DNA of 64,000 nt from Streptomyces bohaiensis (GTDB lineage Bacteria; Actinomycetota; Actinomycetes; Streptomycetales; Streptomycetaceae), in NCBI RefSeq assembly GCF_012033785.1, contig NZ_JAAVJC010000003.1, forward strand, positions 1 through 64,000. The letters run 5' to 3'. Both the position numbers and the translations under genes were made by a program. Under the pieces are notes generated by a model. The model was not told the DNA's origin. It saw only the letters and a program-made list of their open reading frames with translations, and ran no database searches. Shown piece by piece: positions 29,750 to 38,886 of the stretch (positions are counted from its first letter, which is position 1; each line of letters begins with the position of its first letter).

Positions 29750-30856
29750 ATGAGACACCGCCTGCCCCGCGCCTACGCGTTCGCCGCCGCCACCGCCGTC
29801 GTGCTCGGCGTCGCGGGCTGCGGCACCGTCACCCCCGAGGACACCGGGGACGGCGGCTCGGACACCACCTCCTCGGACACCGCGGCGACCGGCGACGGCA
29901 CGCTCACCGTCGTGGACGACGCCGGCCGCACCGTCGAGCTGGACGGCCCCGCCGAGCGGGCGGTCGTCCTCAACAGCTACGGCAACGAGTTCGCGCAGGC
30001 CATCGGCGCCGGCGACCGCGTCGTCGGCTACGACCGCGTCTCCGCCTCCCGGCTGCCCTACCTGGGCATCGGCGACGACGAGATCGTCAGCGAGAACCTC
30101 CAGGAGATCAACTACGAGTCGGTCGTCGCGCTCGACCCCGACGTCTTCATCATTCCCCGCAACGGGGCCTGGCAGGAGGCCGCGAAGCAGCTGGAGTCCT
30201 TCGACATCCCCGTCGTCGTCGCCACCGCCTGGGACTTCGACGTCTTCCACGAGACCGTCGACCTGCTGGGCGAGGTCTTCGCCGAACCGGAGGGCGCCGC
30301 CCAGGTCTCCGGGTTCTACGACGAGATCTTCGACCTCGTCAGCGAACGCGTCGCCGACACCGAGCCGGTCCGCGTCTACTGGGAGACGGAGGAGCCCTAC
30401 CTCACCGGGCTGCCCGGCTCCGGGTTCGACCAGATCATCGTCGCCGCCGGCGGCGAGAACGTCTTCGGCGACCTCGACATCAGCGGCGACCAGCAGGCCG
30501 AGACCACGGTCGACCCGGCCGCGATCCTGGAACGCGACCCCGAGGTCGTGGTCCACGAGTTCGGGCCGTCGGCCGAACCCACCGGCCAGGACCGGTTCGA
30601 CACCCTCGCCGACGAACTCACCGGCCGCGCCGGGTGGAACGGTGTCTCCGCCGTCGCCGACGACCGGGTGTACGTCTCCAACGGCTGGGCCACCAGCGGC
30701 CTGTCGAAGGCGCTGGGCGCGCTGTACCTGGCGACCTGGCTGCACCCCGAGGAGTTCTCCGACGTCGACCCCGGCGACTACCTGACCCGCTGGGCCGTGG
30801 ACTTCCAGGGCGCGGACTTCCCCGGCTCCGACGCCTACATCCAGAAGGTGGGCTGA
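29750..30856 (+). CDS. FecB/FepB-type substrate-binding lipoprotein
   Basis: Captures a chelate or cobalamin-like ligand outside the membrane for the importer. 368 residues: signal ending in a lipobox (VLGVAGC), then a TroA-like binding protein (VDDAGRTVELDGPAERAVVL, and VYVSNGWATSG near the end). ATG 29750 directly follows an alternative GTG. It lies 7 bp before the permease gene. Homologues are usually called iron-siderophore-binding, but the SAM riboswitch upstream argues that the ligand is linked to sulfur or methionine metabolism instead. Confidence 0.85.
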   Translation: MRHRLPRAYAFAAATAVVLGVAGCGTVTPEDTGDGGSDTTSSDTAATGDGTLTVVDDAGRTVELDGPAERAVVLNSYGNEFAQAIGAGDRVVGYDRVSASRLPYLGIGDDEIVSENLQEINYESVVALDPDVFIIPRNGAWQEAAKQLESFDIPVVVATAWDFDVFHETVDLLGEVFAEPEGAAQVSGFYDEIFDLVSERVADTEPVRVYWETEEPYLTGLPGSGFDQIIVAAGGENVFGDLDISGDQQAETTVDPAAILERDPEVVVHEFGPSAEPTGQDRFDTLADELTGRAGWNGVSAVADDRVYVSNGWATSGLSKALGALYLATWLHPEEFSDVDPGDYLTRWAVDFQGADFPGSDAYIQKVG

Positions 30857-30863
30857 CCACACC

Positions 30864-32069
30864 ATGGCCACCCCGCTCGACTCCGCCGACACCGTCGGCT
30901 CCCCCCGCGCGGGGGCACCCACGCAGACCGCCGTCGACCCCGCCTCCCCCGGGGCCCCCACCGGGCCCGGGGGAGGCGGGGACGGCGACCGCCCCGCCGC
31001 CGACCGCCCCACGGACGACCTGCCCGCCGCGCGCCCCCGCGCCGCGTGGGCGGGCCGCACCGCCGTGCTGTGGACCGGCACCGCCGTCGCCGTCCTCGTC
31101 ACCGCCTGGTGCGTCACCGCGGGAACCAGCAACGCCGGGTTCCTCGACGTCTGGCGGTCGATCCGCCTCGCCGTCCTCGGCGGCACGCTCCCCGCGGACT
31201 TCGCCCAGACCTACTCGATCATCACCAACCTGCGGCTGCCCCGGGTGCTGCTCGCCTTCGCCGCCGGCGCCGCCCTGTCGCTGGCCGGTGTCGTCATGCA
31301 GGGGCTGCTGCGGAACCCGCTGGTCAGCCCGTTCACCCTGGGCGTCTCCCCGGCGGCCGCCTTCGGCGCGGCGCTGGCCATCCTGCTGACCGGCGGCTCC
31401 GCCGGCTCCGGCTCCTGGCTCGTCATCGGCAGCGCGCTCGGCGCCGCCCTCGCCGTCTCCGCCGTGGTGCTCGGCCTGGCCTCGGCCAAGGCCATGTCGG
31501 CGGCGACCCTGCTGCTGCTCGGCATCGCCCTCACCCAGCTCTTCGAGGCGATGACCGCCGCGCTGCAGTTCGTGGCGGACGAGAACACCCTCCAGGCGAT
31601 CGTGCGGTGGACCTTCGGCTCGGTCAACGACGCCAACTGGAACGACGTCATGGTCGTCGGCGCGTGCGCCGTCCTGGCGCTGCCGCTGCTGCTCTGGTTC
31701 GCCCGGGACCTCAACGCCATCGCCTTCGCCGGGGACGACGCGGCGAAGAGCCTCGGCGTCAACGTCACCACCGTCCGCGTCGGCCTCATCATCGTCTCCG
31801 TCGTCCTGGCGGCGGTCGTGGTGTCGTTCTGCGGGGTCATCGGCTTCGTCGGGCTCGTCGGCCCGCACATCGCCCGGCTGGCCATCGGCGCCGACCACCG
31901 CTACCTGCTGCCGTTCTCGTTCCTCACCGGCGGACTGCTGCTGGTCGTCGCCGACACCATCGGCCGGACGATCCTGGCACCCTCGGTGATCCCGGTCGGC
32001 ATCGTCGTCGCCTTCATCGGCGCGCCGATCTTCATCAACCTCATCCTGACCCGGAGGGCCGCCCAGTGA
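30864..32069 (+). CDS. FecCD-family ABC permease
   Basis: 401 residues. After a long Pro/Gly-rich cytoplasmic N-terminus (about 65 residues, unusual for the family) come the roughly ten helices of a BtuC/FecCD permease, with LRLPRVLLAFAAGAALSLAG, GVSPAAAFGAAL and the coupling region FVGLVGPHIARL. Ends TGA overlapping the ATPase GTG. Only one permease gene is present, so it should act as a homodimer. Confidence 0.9.
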   Translation: MATPLDSADTVGSPRAGAPTQTAVDPASPGAPTGPGGGGDGDRPAADRPTDDLPAARPRAAWAGRTAVLWTGTAVAVLVTAWCVTAGTSNAGFLDVWRSIRLAVLGGTLPADFAQTYSIITNLRLPRVLLAFAAGAALSLAGVVMQGLLRNPLVSPFTLGVSPAAAFGAALAILLTGGSAGSGSWLVIGSALGAALAVSAVVLGLASAKAMSAATLLLLGIALTQLFEAMTAALQFVADENTLQAIVRWTFGSVNDANWNDVMVVGACAVLALPLLLWFARDLNAIAFAGDDAAKSLGVNVTTVRVGLIIVSVVLAAVVVSFCGVIGFVGLVGPHIARLAIGADHRYLLPFSFLTGGLLLVVADTIGRTILAPSVIPVGIVVAFIGAPIFINLILTRRAAQ

Positions 32070-32896
32070 GCCTCGACATGGCGTCGGTCCGGTTCGCGTA
32101 CCGGCGCAACACCGTTCTGCAAGGGGTCGATCTCAGCGTCGCCGAGGGCGGCTTCTGCGCGCTGCTCGGCCCCAACGGCTCCGGCAAGTCCACCCTCACC
32201 AAAATCATCGCGCGGGTGCTCAAGCCCGCCGACGGCACCGTCGCCTTCGCCGGGCAGGACCTGCTCGCCGCACCGCGGCGCGACCACGCCCGCGTCGTCG
32301 CCTACGTGCCGCAGTCGGGCGCCGCACCGTTCGAACAGACGGTGCGCGAAGCGGTGCTGCTCGGCCGCACCCCGCACATCGGGCTGCGGCCCACCCGCCA
32401 CGACCGCGAGGTGGTGGACGACGCCGTCGACCGGCTCGGCCTCACCGGCCTCCGCGACCGGCCGCTCTCCCAGCTCTCCGGCGGACAGGCGCAACGCGTC
32501 CTCATCGCCCGGGCGTTGGCGCAACAACCCCGGGTGCTGCTGCTCGACGAACCGACCTCCGCCCTCGACCTGCGGTACCAGATCGAGACGCTGCAGATCG
32601 TGCGGTCGGTGACCCGCGAGGAGGGCGTCACCGCACTCATCGCGATCCACGACCTCAACCACGCGGCGCACTTCTGCGACCAGATCGTGCTGCTCGACGG
32701 CGGCCGGATCGTCGCCGACGGGCCGCCCGCCGAGGCGTACGACCCGGCCGTCCTCAGCCGCGTCTACGGCCTCGACGTGCTGGTCAACCACGGTGAGAAC
32801 GGTGTCGAGGTGCGGCCGTCCGCACTGGAACCGGCGCCGGGCGTCATCGGCGCCCCCGCCGCAGCCGGCGCCCGGACGGCGGTGGCCGCCCGATGA
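32066..32896 (+). CDS. FecE-type ABC importer ATPase
   Basis: 276-residue ATPase: Walker A GPNGSGKST, Q-loop YVPQSG, signature LSGGQAQRVLIARAL, Walker B LLLDEPTSALD and switch histidine AIHDLNHA. GTG 32066 overlaps the permease stop and has GGAGG upstream. The last 35 residues are a Pro/Ala tail. Energises uptake with the two preceding gene products. Confidence 0.93.
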   Translation: MSLDMASVRFAYRRNTVLQGVDLSVAEGGFCALLGPNGSGKSTLTKIIARVLKPADGTVAFAGQDLLAAPRRDHARVVAYVPQSGAAPFEQTVREAVLLGRTPHIGLRPTRHDREVVDDAVDRLGLTGLRDRPLSQLSGGQAQRVLIARALAQQPRVLLLDEPTSALDLRYQIETLQIVRSVTREEGVTALIAIHDLNHAAHFCDQIVLLDGGRIVADGPPAEAYDPAVLSRVYGLDVLVNHGENGVEVRPSALEPAPGVIGAPAAAGARTAVAAR

Positions 32897-34986
32897 CCAC
32901 CCCGGCCGCCGCGGCTCCCGGTGCGCCCGCTGCGTCCGCCACCGACGCGCCGACCCCCACCCCGCCGGCTCCGCAACCCCCGTCCGATTCCGGCCCGGTC
33001 TACGACGCCGTCCTCGTCGGCGGCGGGCCCCGGGCCGTCGCCGTCGTCGAACGCCTGGCCGCCCGCCGGGCCGACGCCGCACCGCCCGTCCGCATCGCCG
33101 TCATCGACGCGGTGGAGGTCGGCGCCGGGGCCACCTGGCGCACCGACCAGTCCCCGCTGCTGCTCAACAACACCTACAGCGCCCACACCACCATCCACGC
33201 CGACGCCTCGACCCGCATGTCCGGACCGGTCGTCCCCGGCCCCGACCTCATCGCCTGGGCGCGCGACAGCGAACCACCGCCGGACCGCCCGGCGTGGGTG
33301 GCGCAGGAGGCGAGCGAGCTGCGGCCCTGGTCGTTCCCGACCAGGCGGCTCCAAGGCGTCTACTACCGTGAGCAGTTGGCCCGCGCGGAGGCCACCGGCC
33401 GCGTCACCGTGACCCGGGTCCTCGGCAGCGTCACCGACCTCTCCCCGGCACCCGACGGCCGTACCGTCCACCTCACGGACGGCCGCAGCTACACCGGCCG
33501 CCGCGTCGTCCTCGCCCAGGGCATGGTCCAGTCGAAGCGCTCCCCGCGCGTCGCCGCCTTCGTGCGCGCGGCGGCCGACCACGACCTGGTGTACGTCGAG
33601 CCCGGCATGCCCGCCGAACGCGGCTGGGCGCGGGTCCCCGCCGACGAGACCGTGCTGGTGGCGGGGCTCGGGGCCAACTTCTTCGACGTCGTCGCGCTGC
33701 TCACGGAGGGCCGCGGCGGCCGGTTCACCCCCGCCGGGGACCGGGACCGTCCCGCACGGCTGCGGTACCTGCCGAGCGGCCGTGAGCCCCGGCTGGTCGC
33801 CGGATCACGCCGCGGCCTGCCCTACCGGGCCAAGGCCGACTACCCGGACGGGTTCCCGCCCCGGTACGAGCCGGCGCTCGCCACACCCGCGTGGTTCGCC
33901 GAGCGCGCCGCCGGCCGCGGGCAGGACTTCCGACGCGACGTGTGGCCGCAGCTGGCGCGGGAGTTCGCCTGGGCCCACCTCTCCACCCTGCTCGCCCACC
34001 ACCCCGAGGCGCTCCGCCCGGCGGTCGGGGCCGACGACCTGCTGGCCGCGCTGCGCGGCGCCTCCGACGACGCAGCGATCGACACGGTGATCACCGACGC
34101 CCTCGCACCGGCCCGGCCGTCCCCGGGCGCTGCCGGACGGGCGACAGCCACCACCACCGGCCACCCCGGCGCTCCGGCTGCCACCGTCACGCCGGACCCC
34201 AGCCGGTGGGCACTCTCCGTCAGCCGCCTGGACCGCCCGTACCACCCTGGCCCGGTGGACACAGCGAGCTGGCACCAAGCGGTCCGCCACCACATCGACG
34301 CCGAACTCGACTCCATGCGCAACCCGTTGACGTCACCCCGCAACACCGTCAACCGCGCCATGGCCGCACTGCGCGGCCCGGTCCGGCGCCTGGCGACCGC
34401 GGGGGCGCTGGACGGGGCGTCCGTGGTTCACGACGTCGACGGCTGGTTCACCCGGCTGGGTCTCGCCCTGGCCTCCGGCCCACCGCCGCGCCGGACCGCC
34501 GAAGTCCTGGCGCTGATCGACGCCGGCGTGCTGGAACTCCTCGGGGAGGACACCGCGGTGACGGTGGAGGACGGCGCCTTCGTCGGCCGCTCCGCCGTCG
34601 CGCGCGACCAGCCGGTCCGCGCCCGGGCGTTCGTCGAGACCCGCATGTCGAAGGGGATCGTCACCGACACCGACGACCCGCTGCTCGGCGCCCTGCTGAG
34701 CACCGGCCGGGCCCGGCTCCACGCACGCCCCAGCGACCGCGGCCCCGCCGTGTCCACCGGCACGCTGGACGTCACCCCGGACGACTTCCACCTCCTCACC
34801 GCCGACGGCACACCGGACCCGGCCGTCATCGTGCTCGGCATCCCCGCCGAGGCCGTCCAACCCGGCTCCGCCATCGGCGCCACCCCCGGCGTCCCCTCCC
34901 CCCTCCTCGCCGGCGCCGACAACGCCGCAGCCCAGATCCTCACCGCCACCCGAACCCCCGCCGCCCCAGCCCCCGCGCCCCGGTGA
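32893..34986 (+). CDS. large FAD/NAD(P)-binding protein (FAD_NAD-binding_9 type)
   Basis: 697 residues with an N-terminal Rossmann motif (DAVLVGGGPRAVAVVERL) and the family-typical segment LLLNNTYSAHTTIHAD, followed by a second dinucleotide-fold stretch (ETVLVAGLGANFFDVVALL). Such proteins resemble N-hydroxylating or Baeyer-Villiger-like flavoenzymes, but no reaction is known for this group. Its ATG overlaps the ATPase TGA (ATGA), so it is the last gene of the SAM-controlled operon. It probably modifies or releases the imported ligand; this is inference from position. Confidence 0.75.
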   Translation: MTTPAAAAPGAPAASATDAPTPTPPAPQPPSDSGPVYDAVLVGGGPRAVAVVERLAARRADAAPPVRIAVIDAVEVGAGATWRTDQSPLLLNNTYSAHTTIHADASTRMSGPVVPGPDLIAWARDSEPPPDRPAWVAQEASELRPWSFPTRRLQGVYYREQLARAEATGRVTVTRVLGSVTDLSPAPDGRTVHLTDGRSYTGRRVVLAQGMVQSKRSPRVAAFVRAAADHDLVYVEPGMPAERGWARVPADETVLVAGLGANFFDVVALLTEGRGGRFTPAGDRDRPARLRYLPSGREPRLVAGSRRGLPYRAKADYPDGFPPRYEPALATPAWFAERAAGRGQDFRRDVWPQLAREFAWAHLSTLLAHHPEALRPAVGADDLLAALRGASDDAAIDTVITDALAPARPSPGAAGRATATTTGHPGAPAATVTPDPSRWALSVSRLDRPYHPGPVDTASWHQAVRHHIDAELDSMRNPLTSPRNTVNRAMAALRGPVRRLATAGALDGASVVHDVDGWFTRLGLALASGPPPRRTAEVLALIDAGVLELLGEDTAVTVEDGAFVGRSAVARDQPVRARAFVETRMSKGIVTDTDDPLLGALLSTGRARLHARPSDRGPAVSTGTLDVTPDDFHLLTADGTPDPAVIVLGIPAEAVQPGSAIGATPGVPSPLLAGADNAAAQILTATRTPAAPAPAPR

Positions 34987-35401
34987 CACCTGTCAGGCCG
35001 GCGCCTCTACCGGCTCGGCTCCCCCGCGACCCACGACCGTCTCGACCACGCGCTCACAACCGGCCGCACCCAAGATCGGCAGCGGTCGACAGCGGGCTGA
35101 CGACGACTGTCCAGCCGGCGCCCAGAAACGTACTGCCGAGGCAGATTCGCCAAAGCCGCGCCGGCAACGCCTCTGGACGAGTCGCCAACCTTCGCAGCAC
35201 CCATCCACCTGGCGGGGACCAGCACCTGCTGTGGGGAGCACATCACAGCGGCTGACTCCTGCCGTTGAGAGGCAGATCCGGCAGGCTGAGCAAGAGAGCC
35301 CTCACCTCGTCCTTGGTCGCCCCTACGCGCGTCTGAAAGTCGCGATCATCGCCCGTCTCAAGCGCTTCCTGGCTTTCACCCGAACACCTGAGGCGAACCT
35401 G
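34987..35401. other. 415-bp junction region with no clear gene
   Basis: It marks the switch from high-GC chromosome to the accessory array. A plus-strand frame (35231-35428) of 65 residues is probably spurious. On the minus strand, 35350-35420 resembles the start of the immunity gene at 38880 (shared GAGGCCG-ATG and GTTCGCCTCAGG), probably a remnant. Confidence 0.5.
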
Positions 35402-36290
35402 CTAGACATGCGGCCTCATTCCAGCTAGCAGCACAGCCTCCCGTGCCAGCCCGATGATCGCTGCGTTCTCCCAGCGCTCGCCAAAACTAGAATGGCGGCT
35501 CATCAAGAGAGCCTCTTTCTGAGTTCCAAAATCATTCCAGGAGTCACCTTTCTCCTCCATTGACCCCGCCGCATCCTTTAGTGACCTAATATCCCCCCCA
35601 GACTGCGAGCCGCGATATCGCCGCATCTCGGTAAGACCGCTTAGAACTGACTGCCAATAAGCTCCGCACATGGGGTGCTACGCTCCCAATATGGCATGCG
35701 AGTTCTGGAGCATCCAGGAGGTGGACAGCGGCAAGCAGTGCGGCCTCTGCTACGTCTTTATCGGAATCAGAGATATGATCAAACACCCCGCGAAAGAGTG
35801 TAGAGCGAATCACTCGCATCTCACTGAAAAGTGGATTGTGAGCCGTTGCCGCAGCCCCGAGCCAAACTTCACGTTGCCGCTCTCTCAAAACGATTACTTC
35901 GTGAGCTGTTTCAGCTAGCCATTCCAGCAACTCGCTTCGATGTGCAGCGGTCAGGGATTCTCTGCTTATGGGCTCGCCAAGGATGGCAGCAACGTACAAT
36001 GCAGCCGCGGGCATTGCGGAGTAGAGCGACCCTTGATGGAGCATATCGCTCCAGAGATGATCAAGGGCGATAGTCGCTGCGCCAGCGTTCCCAGACGTAA
36101 GGCCGGCCAGCTTGACCGGTGTTAGAGGAGCTGCTGGCCCGCCGCCATGCCCTAGGTGAGACCAGCCGGTCCTGTCGAGGATTGAGTTTGCATCGGACAC
36201 TTCGCTGAAGTCCCTCATCTTCGGGTCAAAGATTCGACTGCGACCAGAGCGCTTAAGACTCCACCCCTCGCCCATGACCAGCTCTCCCAT
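35402..36290 (-). pseudogene. HEAT-repeat immunity-like gene, frameshifted in a G7 tract
   Basis: The first frame (to about 35590) encodes LDHLWSDMLHQGSLYSA and helical repeats like HEAT-type immunity proteins of polymorphic toxins. It then reads RLAVWGGY and stops. With one base fewer in the seven-C tract at 35593-35599 (seven G on the coding strand), the reading continues as W-G-D-I-R-S-L-K-D-A-A-G to a natural end at 35402. So the gene is one nucleotide out of frame, either broken or slip-switched. The start is uncertain: ATG 36290 has GGCGGA upstream, ATG 36218 is nearest the conserved part, and sequence beyond 36340 is a terminator-like hairpin. Confidence 0.65.
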
Positions 36291-36339
36291 GCCGGTCCGC
36301 CTATGCCACCTGAATCCGGCACCACGGCACCCCGGGACA

Positions 36340-36372
36340 GAAGCCCCACCAGGACGCATCTGGCGAGGCTTC
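36340..36372. terminator. hairpin GAAGCC...GGCTTC
   Basis: Inverted repeat GAAGCC (36340-36345) with GGCTTC (36367-36372). A closely similar hairpin lies at 39988-40020 after the recombinase remnant, so both may derive from the same mobile-element terminator. Confidence 0.4.
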
Positions 36373-36449
36373 ATTCTGCTTATCCCATCTGACTCGAACA
36401 CGACGAGATTTCCATGAGTCAGGTCCTTGCGAGACGGTACATGCAGATC

Positions 36450-36806
36450 TTAACGCTCCATAAGCATCTTCAGGAGATTACCCGTCAGGCATTCGCGGAT
36501 ACGGTACCCGCCCTGACCGAAATACGGGAGATTCTCAACAAACGAAAACCTGATCAATTCCTTGACCTCATCATCACCCTGCACATACGCACCCTCGACG
36601 AAATCTACCAGCTGCATCACGGTAATCTCCTCGACCGAACCCGAATCAGCCTCAATGAACAGACCTACGGCCCACCGGACGACGTCTGCCAGCAGAACAT
36701 GAGAAAGGAACTCCTCATAGAAACCCCCATGCTCGGCATACAAGCCGTCAAGCTGTGGAAAGTGCTGATGAAGGCCATGCGAGAACTGATCCTCGTTCAT
36801 TCCCAT
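36450..36806 (-). CDS. DUF7674-like putative immunity protein
   Basis: 118 residues, acidic and helical, with VMQLVDFVEGAYVQGDDEVK and RFSFVENLPYFG, a pattern I associate with DUF7674 proteins found beside polymorphic toxins. ATG 36806 has AGAGGA upstream; a TTG at 36809 and an ATG at 36800 are alternatives. No toxin is directly upstream now; a transposase remnant (36928-37051) lies there instead. Function as immunity is inferred from context. Confidence 0.6.
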   Translation of the reverse strand: MGMNEDQFSHGLHQHFPQLDGLYAEHGGFYEEFLSHVLLADVVRWAVGLFIEADSGSVEEITVMQLVDFVEGAYVQGDDEVKELIRFSFVENLPYFGQGGYRIRECLTGNLLKMLMER

Positions 36807-36927
36807 CAATCCTCTACGAGAGCCGACTCAAGGTCGACAAGCAGGCTTCTCACTACTACCAAGTCGCACGGGTATCCGCCTCTGCGATTCTTTGATGTGC
36901 GCTTACTCGGCTCCTTGGCGAGCTGTT

Positions 36928-37051
36928 TCCACTTAGGGCTGGTCAGACTCTCTGAGAGCAATCCGGCAGTCGAGATCCTCGCAAACGCCGGCTCCCGGGG
37001 CCTGAGACCCAGACAGGTGAGCGCGACATGACGCCGCCACGCCGCAGGTTC
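36928..37051 (+). pseudogene. short transposase remnant (IS5-group)
   Basis: About 120 bp matching the sequence at 42292-42420: shared LAR/VRL-E-NPAVEILANAGS-like coding and the string GACATGACGCCGCCACGCCG. It is part of a DDE transposase, with nothing recognisable before or after it. Confidence 0.6.
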
Positions 37052-37058
37052 ATGTAAC

Positions 37059-37409
37059 TCAGCGTGGCAGCTGAGTCAACATACGCGCGAGGCTGTCCGA
37101 GAACTCAGACATATGCAATTCGGCGCCATATCTCACGGTGCAGGCGGCAGAGACCAGCTCCAGCGGCGAATAATCACAGCTCGAAAGCATCCTCGCACAC
37201 ATCCCTAGAGGGACTACGAAATCTGCTTGCGCACCATCCGATAGCGAATCGAGCATGGCGTCTTCCCCTGCGAGAACCAACTCCACGATCGAACTCAACA
37301 CTCCCACCACCCTTGGAGCATCTACTCCATGGGCGAGCTCAATTATGTCTTCGTACTCGGCAAACCCGAATCGATTGACCTGAAGGTGCTCTCTGGCCAC
37401 ATCAACCAC
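37059..37409 (-). CDS. putative immunity protein, 5' end uncertain
   Basis: 116 residues from GTG 37409, helical and acidic (YEDIIELAHGVDAPRVVGVL, later LGMCARMLSSCDYSPLELVS). The frame continues upstream to 37490 but with different base composition, so the 5' end may have been replaced by mobile-element debris. No family recognised; role inferred from its place in the immunity array. Confidence 0.45.
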   Translation of the reverse strand: MVDVAREHLQVNRFGFAEYEDIIELAHGVDAPRVVGVLSSIVELVLAGEDAMLDSLSDGAQADFVVPLGMCARMLSSCDYSPLELVSAACTVRYGAELHMSEFSDSLARMLTQLPR

Positions 37410-37618
37410 CTTCGAAACTGATTCCCTGATGCCGCAGCCTGGGCTGACAGACCAACGCACATGGACTGGCAGGCGTGCCGTGCGCGCCACCGGGCGGGGA
37501 ATTCAATCCCCGCACCTTTACACCACTTTGAACGATCCCCCCTCGGATCCCGGCCGCACCCTCGGCCGCCCTCGGCCGCCTCCGCCTGGATAAGGCACAT
37601 CGTTTCAGCACATCCCGC

Positions 37619-37800
37619 ATGGTAGCGACCCCCTCCGCACCAAAACCCTCACGACCAGGGCCAGGACGACCCACCGGATCGAAGAACAAGCACCGCGCCA
37701 GACGTCACAACGTCGAAAAGACAGCCAAACGCGCCAACACGATCAAAACCACCAAACCCGCTCAGGGTAAACGCCAAGCTCAGTTTCGACCAATGAGCCG
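37619..37800 (+). pseudogene. C-terminal remnant of an IS701-like transposase
   Basis: Encodes PGPGRPTGSKNKHRARRHNV then EKTAKRANTIKTTK, which resembles the basic tail of IS701-family transposases (GRPxGSKN..A..HxVGKT). Nothing of the catalytic domain remains. Confidence 0.5.
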
Positions 37801-37850
37801 CCTCCAGCGTCGAAATGACTTACCCTCAAACAGCCCCAGGCGCGCAGCAC

Positions 37851-38351
37851 CTACGAACGATCACCGTGCAGCTGAGCAATTACATCCGCAGCGAGCCCCA
37901 CTGAAGCGTGATCGACTCCTACCGTCGCAGTTCCGTTCAGCCGTGCGGACATGTAATCAGAGACGGCAGAGACTGCCTCTACAGAAGCCACAGGGACAAG
38001 CCACCTGAGCCACTCGCAGACCATGCGCATTCGAAACTCTCTAAGAGTTGCCACGCGCCCCAAAGGATCGAATTCCGAATCCAGCTTGATGAGCTTGAAC
38101 GACGCAGCAAGCCGACCATGCGGCTGATCATAAGACGAAAGAATCAGTCCAAGTTCATCAGATTTACCGAGATGGACATCATCTGCTACTGCGCACGAAG
38201 GCAACGGATAGCCGTCTACGCTTGTCAGGGCTCGCTCTTCACTTCCAGAATCAATTACTACGTCGACACGGGAAGCAGCGCCGGGGTCATCGACAGCGAC
38301 TCGGACTCGATGTACGCCAGCGCTCCCAATACTCTGCACGAAACGTGACAT
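37851..38351 (-). CDS. putative immunity protein, possibly 5'-truncated by an IS fragment
   Basis: 166 residues from ATG 38351 (MSRFVQSIGSAGVHRVRVAV, later FRMRMVCEWLRWLVPVASVE). The C-terminal half is helical. The ATG touches the edge of a transposase fragment (38352-38487), so the original N-terminus may be missing. No family recognised; inferred as an orphan immunity gene. Confidence 0.5.
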   Translation of the reverse strand: MSRFVQSIGSAGVHRVRVAVDDPGAASRVDVVIDSGSEERALTSVDGYPLPSCAVADDVHLGKSDELGLILSSYDQPHGRLAASFKLIKLDSEFDPLGRVATLREFRMRMVCEWLRWLVPVASVEAVSAVSDYMSARLNGTATVGVDHASVGLAADVIAQLHGDRS

Positions 38352-38487
38352 CCCGAGCTCTTCGGCTACCGATGGCTCACCGTCCGATACGAGCGAAAGG
38401 GCTCCCACTTCCTCGCCTTCCTCGGCCTGGCCGCCACGCTGACCTGCTACAAGAAACTCACGAGACTCACCACGTGAGACAACTTCT
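38352..38487 (+). mobile_element. 3'-end fragment of an IS5-family element
   Basis: Encodes ELFGYRWLTVRYERKGSHFL and onward to a stop, then GTGAGACAACTTCTAAATC. It is near-identical to the 3' end of the element at 48454-49319 but lacks that copy's extra A, so this fragment preserves the correct reading frame. Confidence 0.85.
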
Positions 38488-38490
38488 AAA

Positions 38491-38880
38491 TCACTTCATC
38501 GAGCTCCCTATTCTATGAACAGCCGCACAGATCGCCCACCCGACAGCCTGGACATTTTCGCTGTAGAAGCCGTACCTGTTGTGAAACGCCTCTTCCGACG
38601 CACGATTCAAGAAGGCGAAAGCCAGGGCCCCATACAACGCCCGAAGGTCGGAGTGACTCAGCGCAACCTCAACGTTCGAGCGCGTACTGAAGTCCACTTC
38701 TCGCTCCCTAAGTTCGAGAAGTCCCTCCGACGCATCACCCGCCACGACAGCCACTACTTCCGAAGAGTGACTGCCGCCATAGAGATCCACAAGCATCCTT
38801 CTGACCAGTTCGAATTGGGCCGGAGTGAAGCTGAGTACGTAACTTTCACCCGAACGCCTGAGGCGAACTCTCCTATACAT
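38491..38880 (-). CDS. cognate immunity candidate of orphan toxin 1
   Basis: 129 residues (RRSGESYVLSFTPAQFELVR, then ALSHSDLRALYGALAFAFLN). Its ATG lies six bases after the stop codon of the HINT-toxin gene on the same strand, with GATGAGG overlapping that stop, which is the classic toxin-immunity spacing. Family not recognised. It should bind and block the toxin tip encoded just upstream. Its first 50 bp are echoed at 35380-35425. Confidence 0.65.
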   Translation of the reverse strand: MYRRVRLRRSGESYVLSFTPAQFELVRRMLVDLYGGSHSSEVVAVVAGDASEGLLELREREVDFSTRSNVEVALSHSDLRALYGALAFAFLNRASEEAFHNRYGFYSENVQAVGWAICAAVHRIGSSMK

Positions 38881-38886
38881 ACGGCC

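Noticed and set aside
28157..31186. 1009-residue minus-strand open frame
   Set aside because: Antisense to the riboswitch, CMD and binding-protein genes.
29750..32896. calling the importer a plain iron-siderophore transporter
   Set aside because: The SAM-IV riboswitch and companion genes make this label unsafe; FecBCD-type importers carry several ligands.
37619..38008. basic 129-residue protein
   Set aside because: The first 50 residues match a transposase tail and the rest is antisense to an immunity gene.
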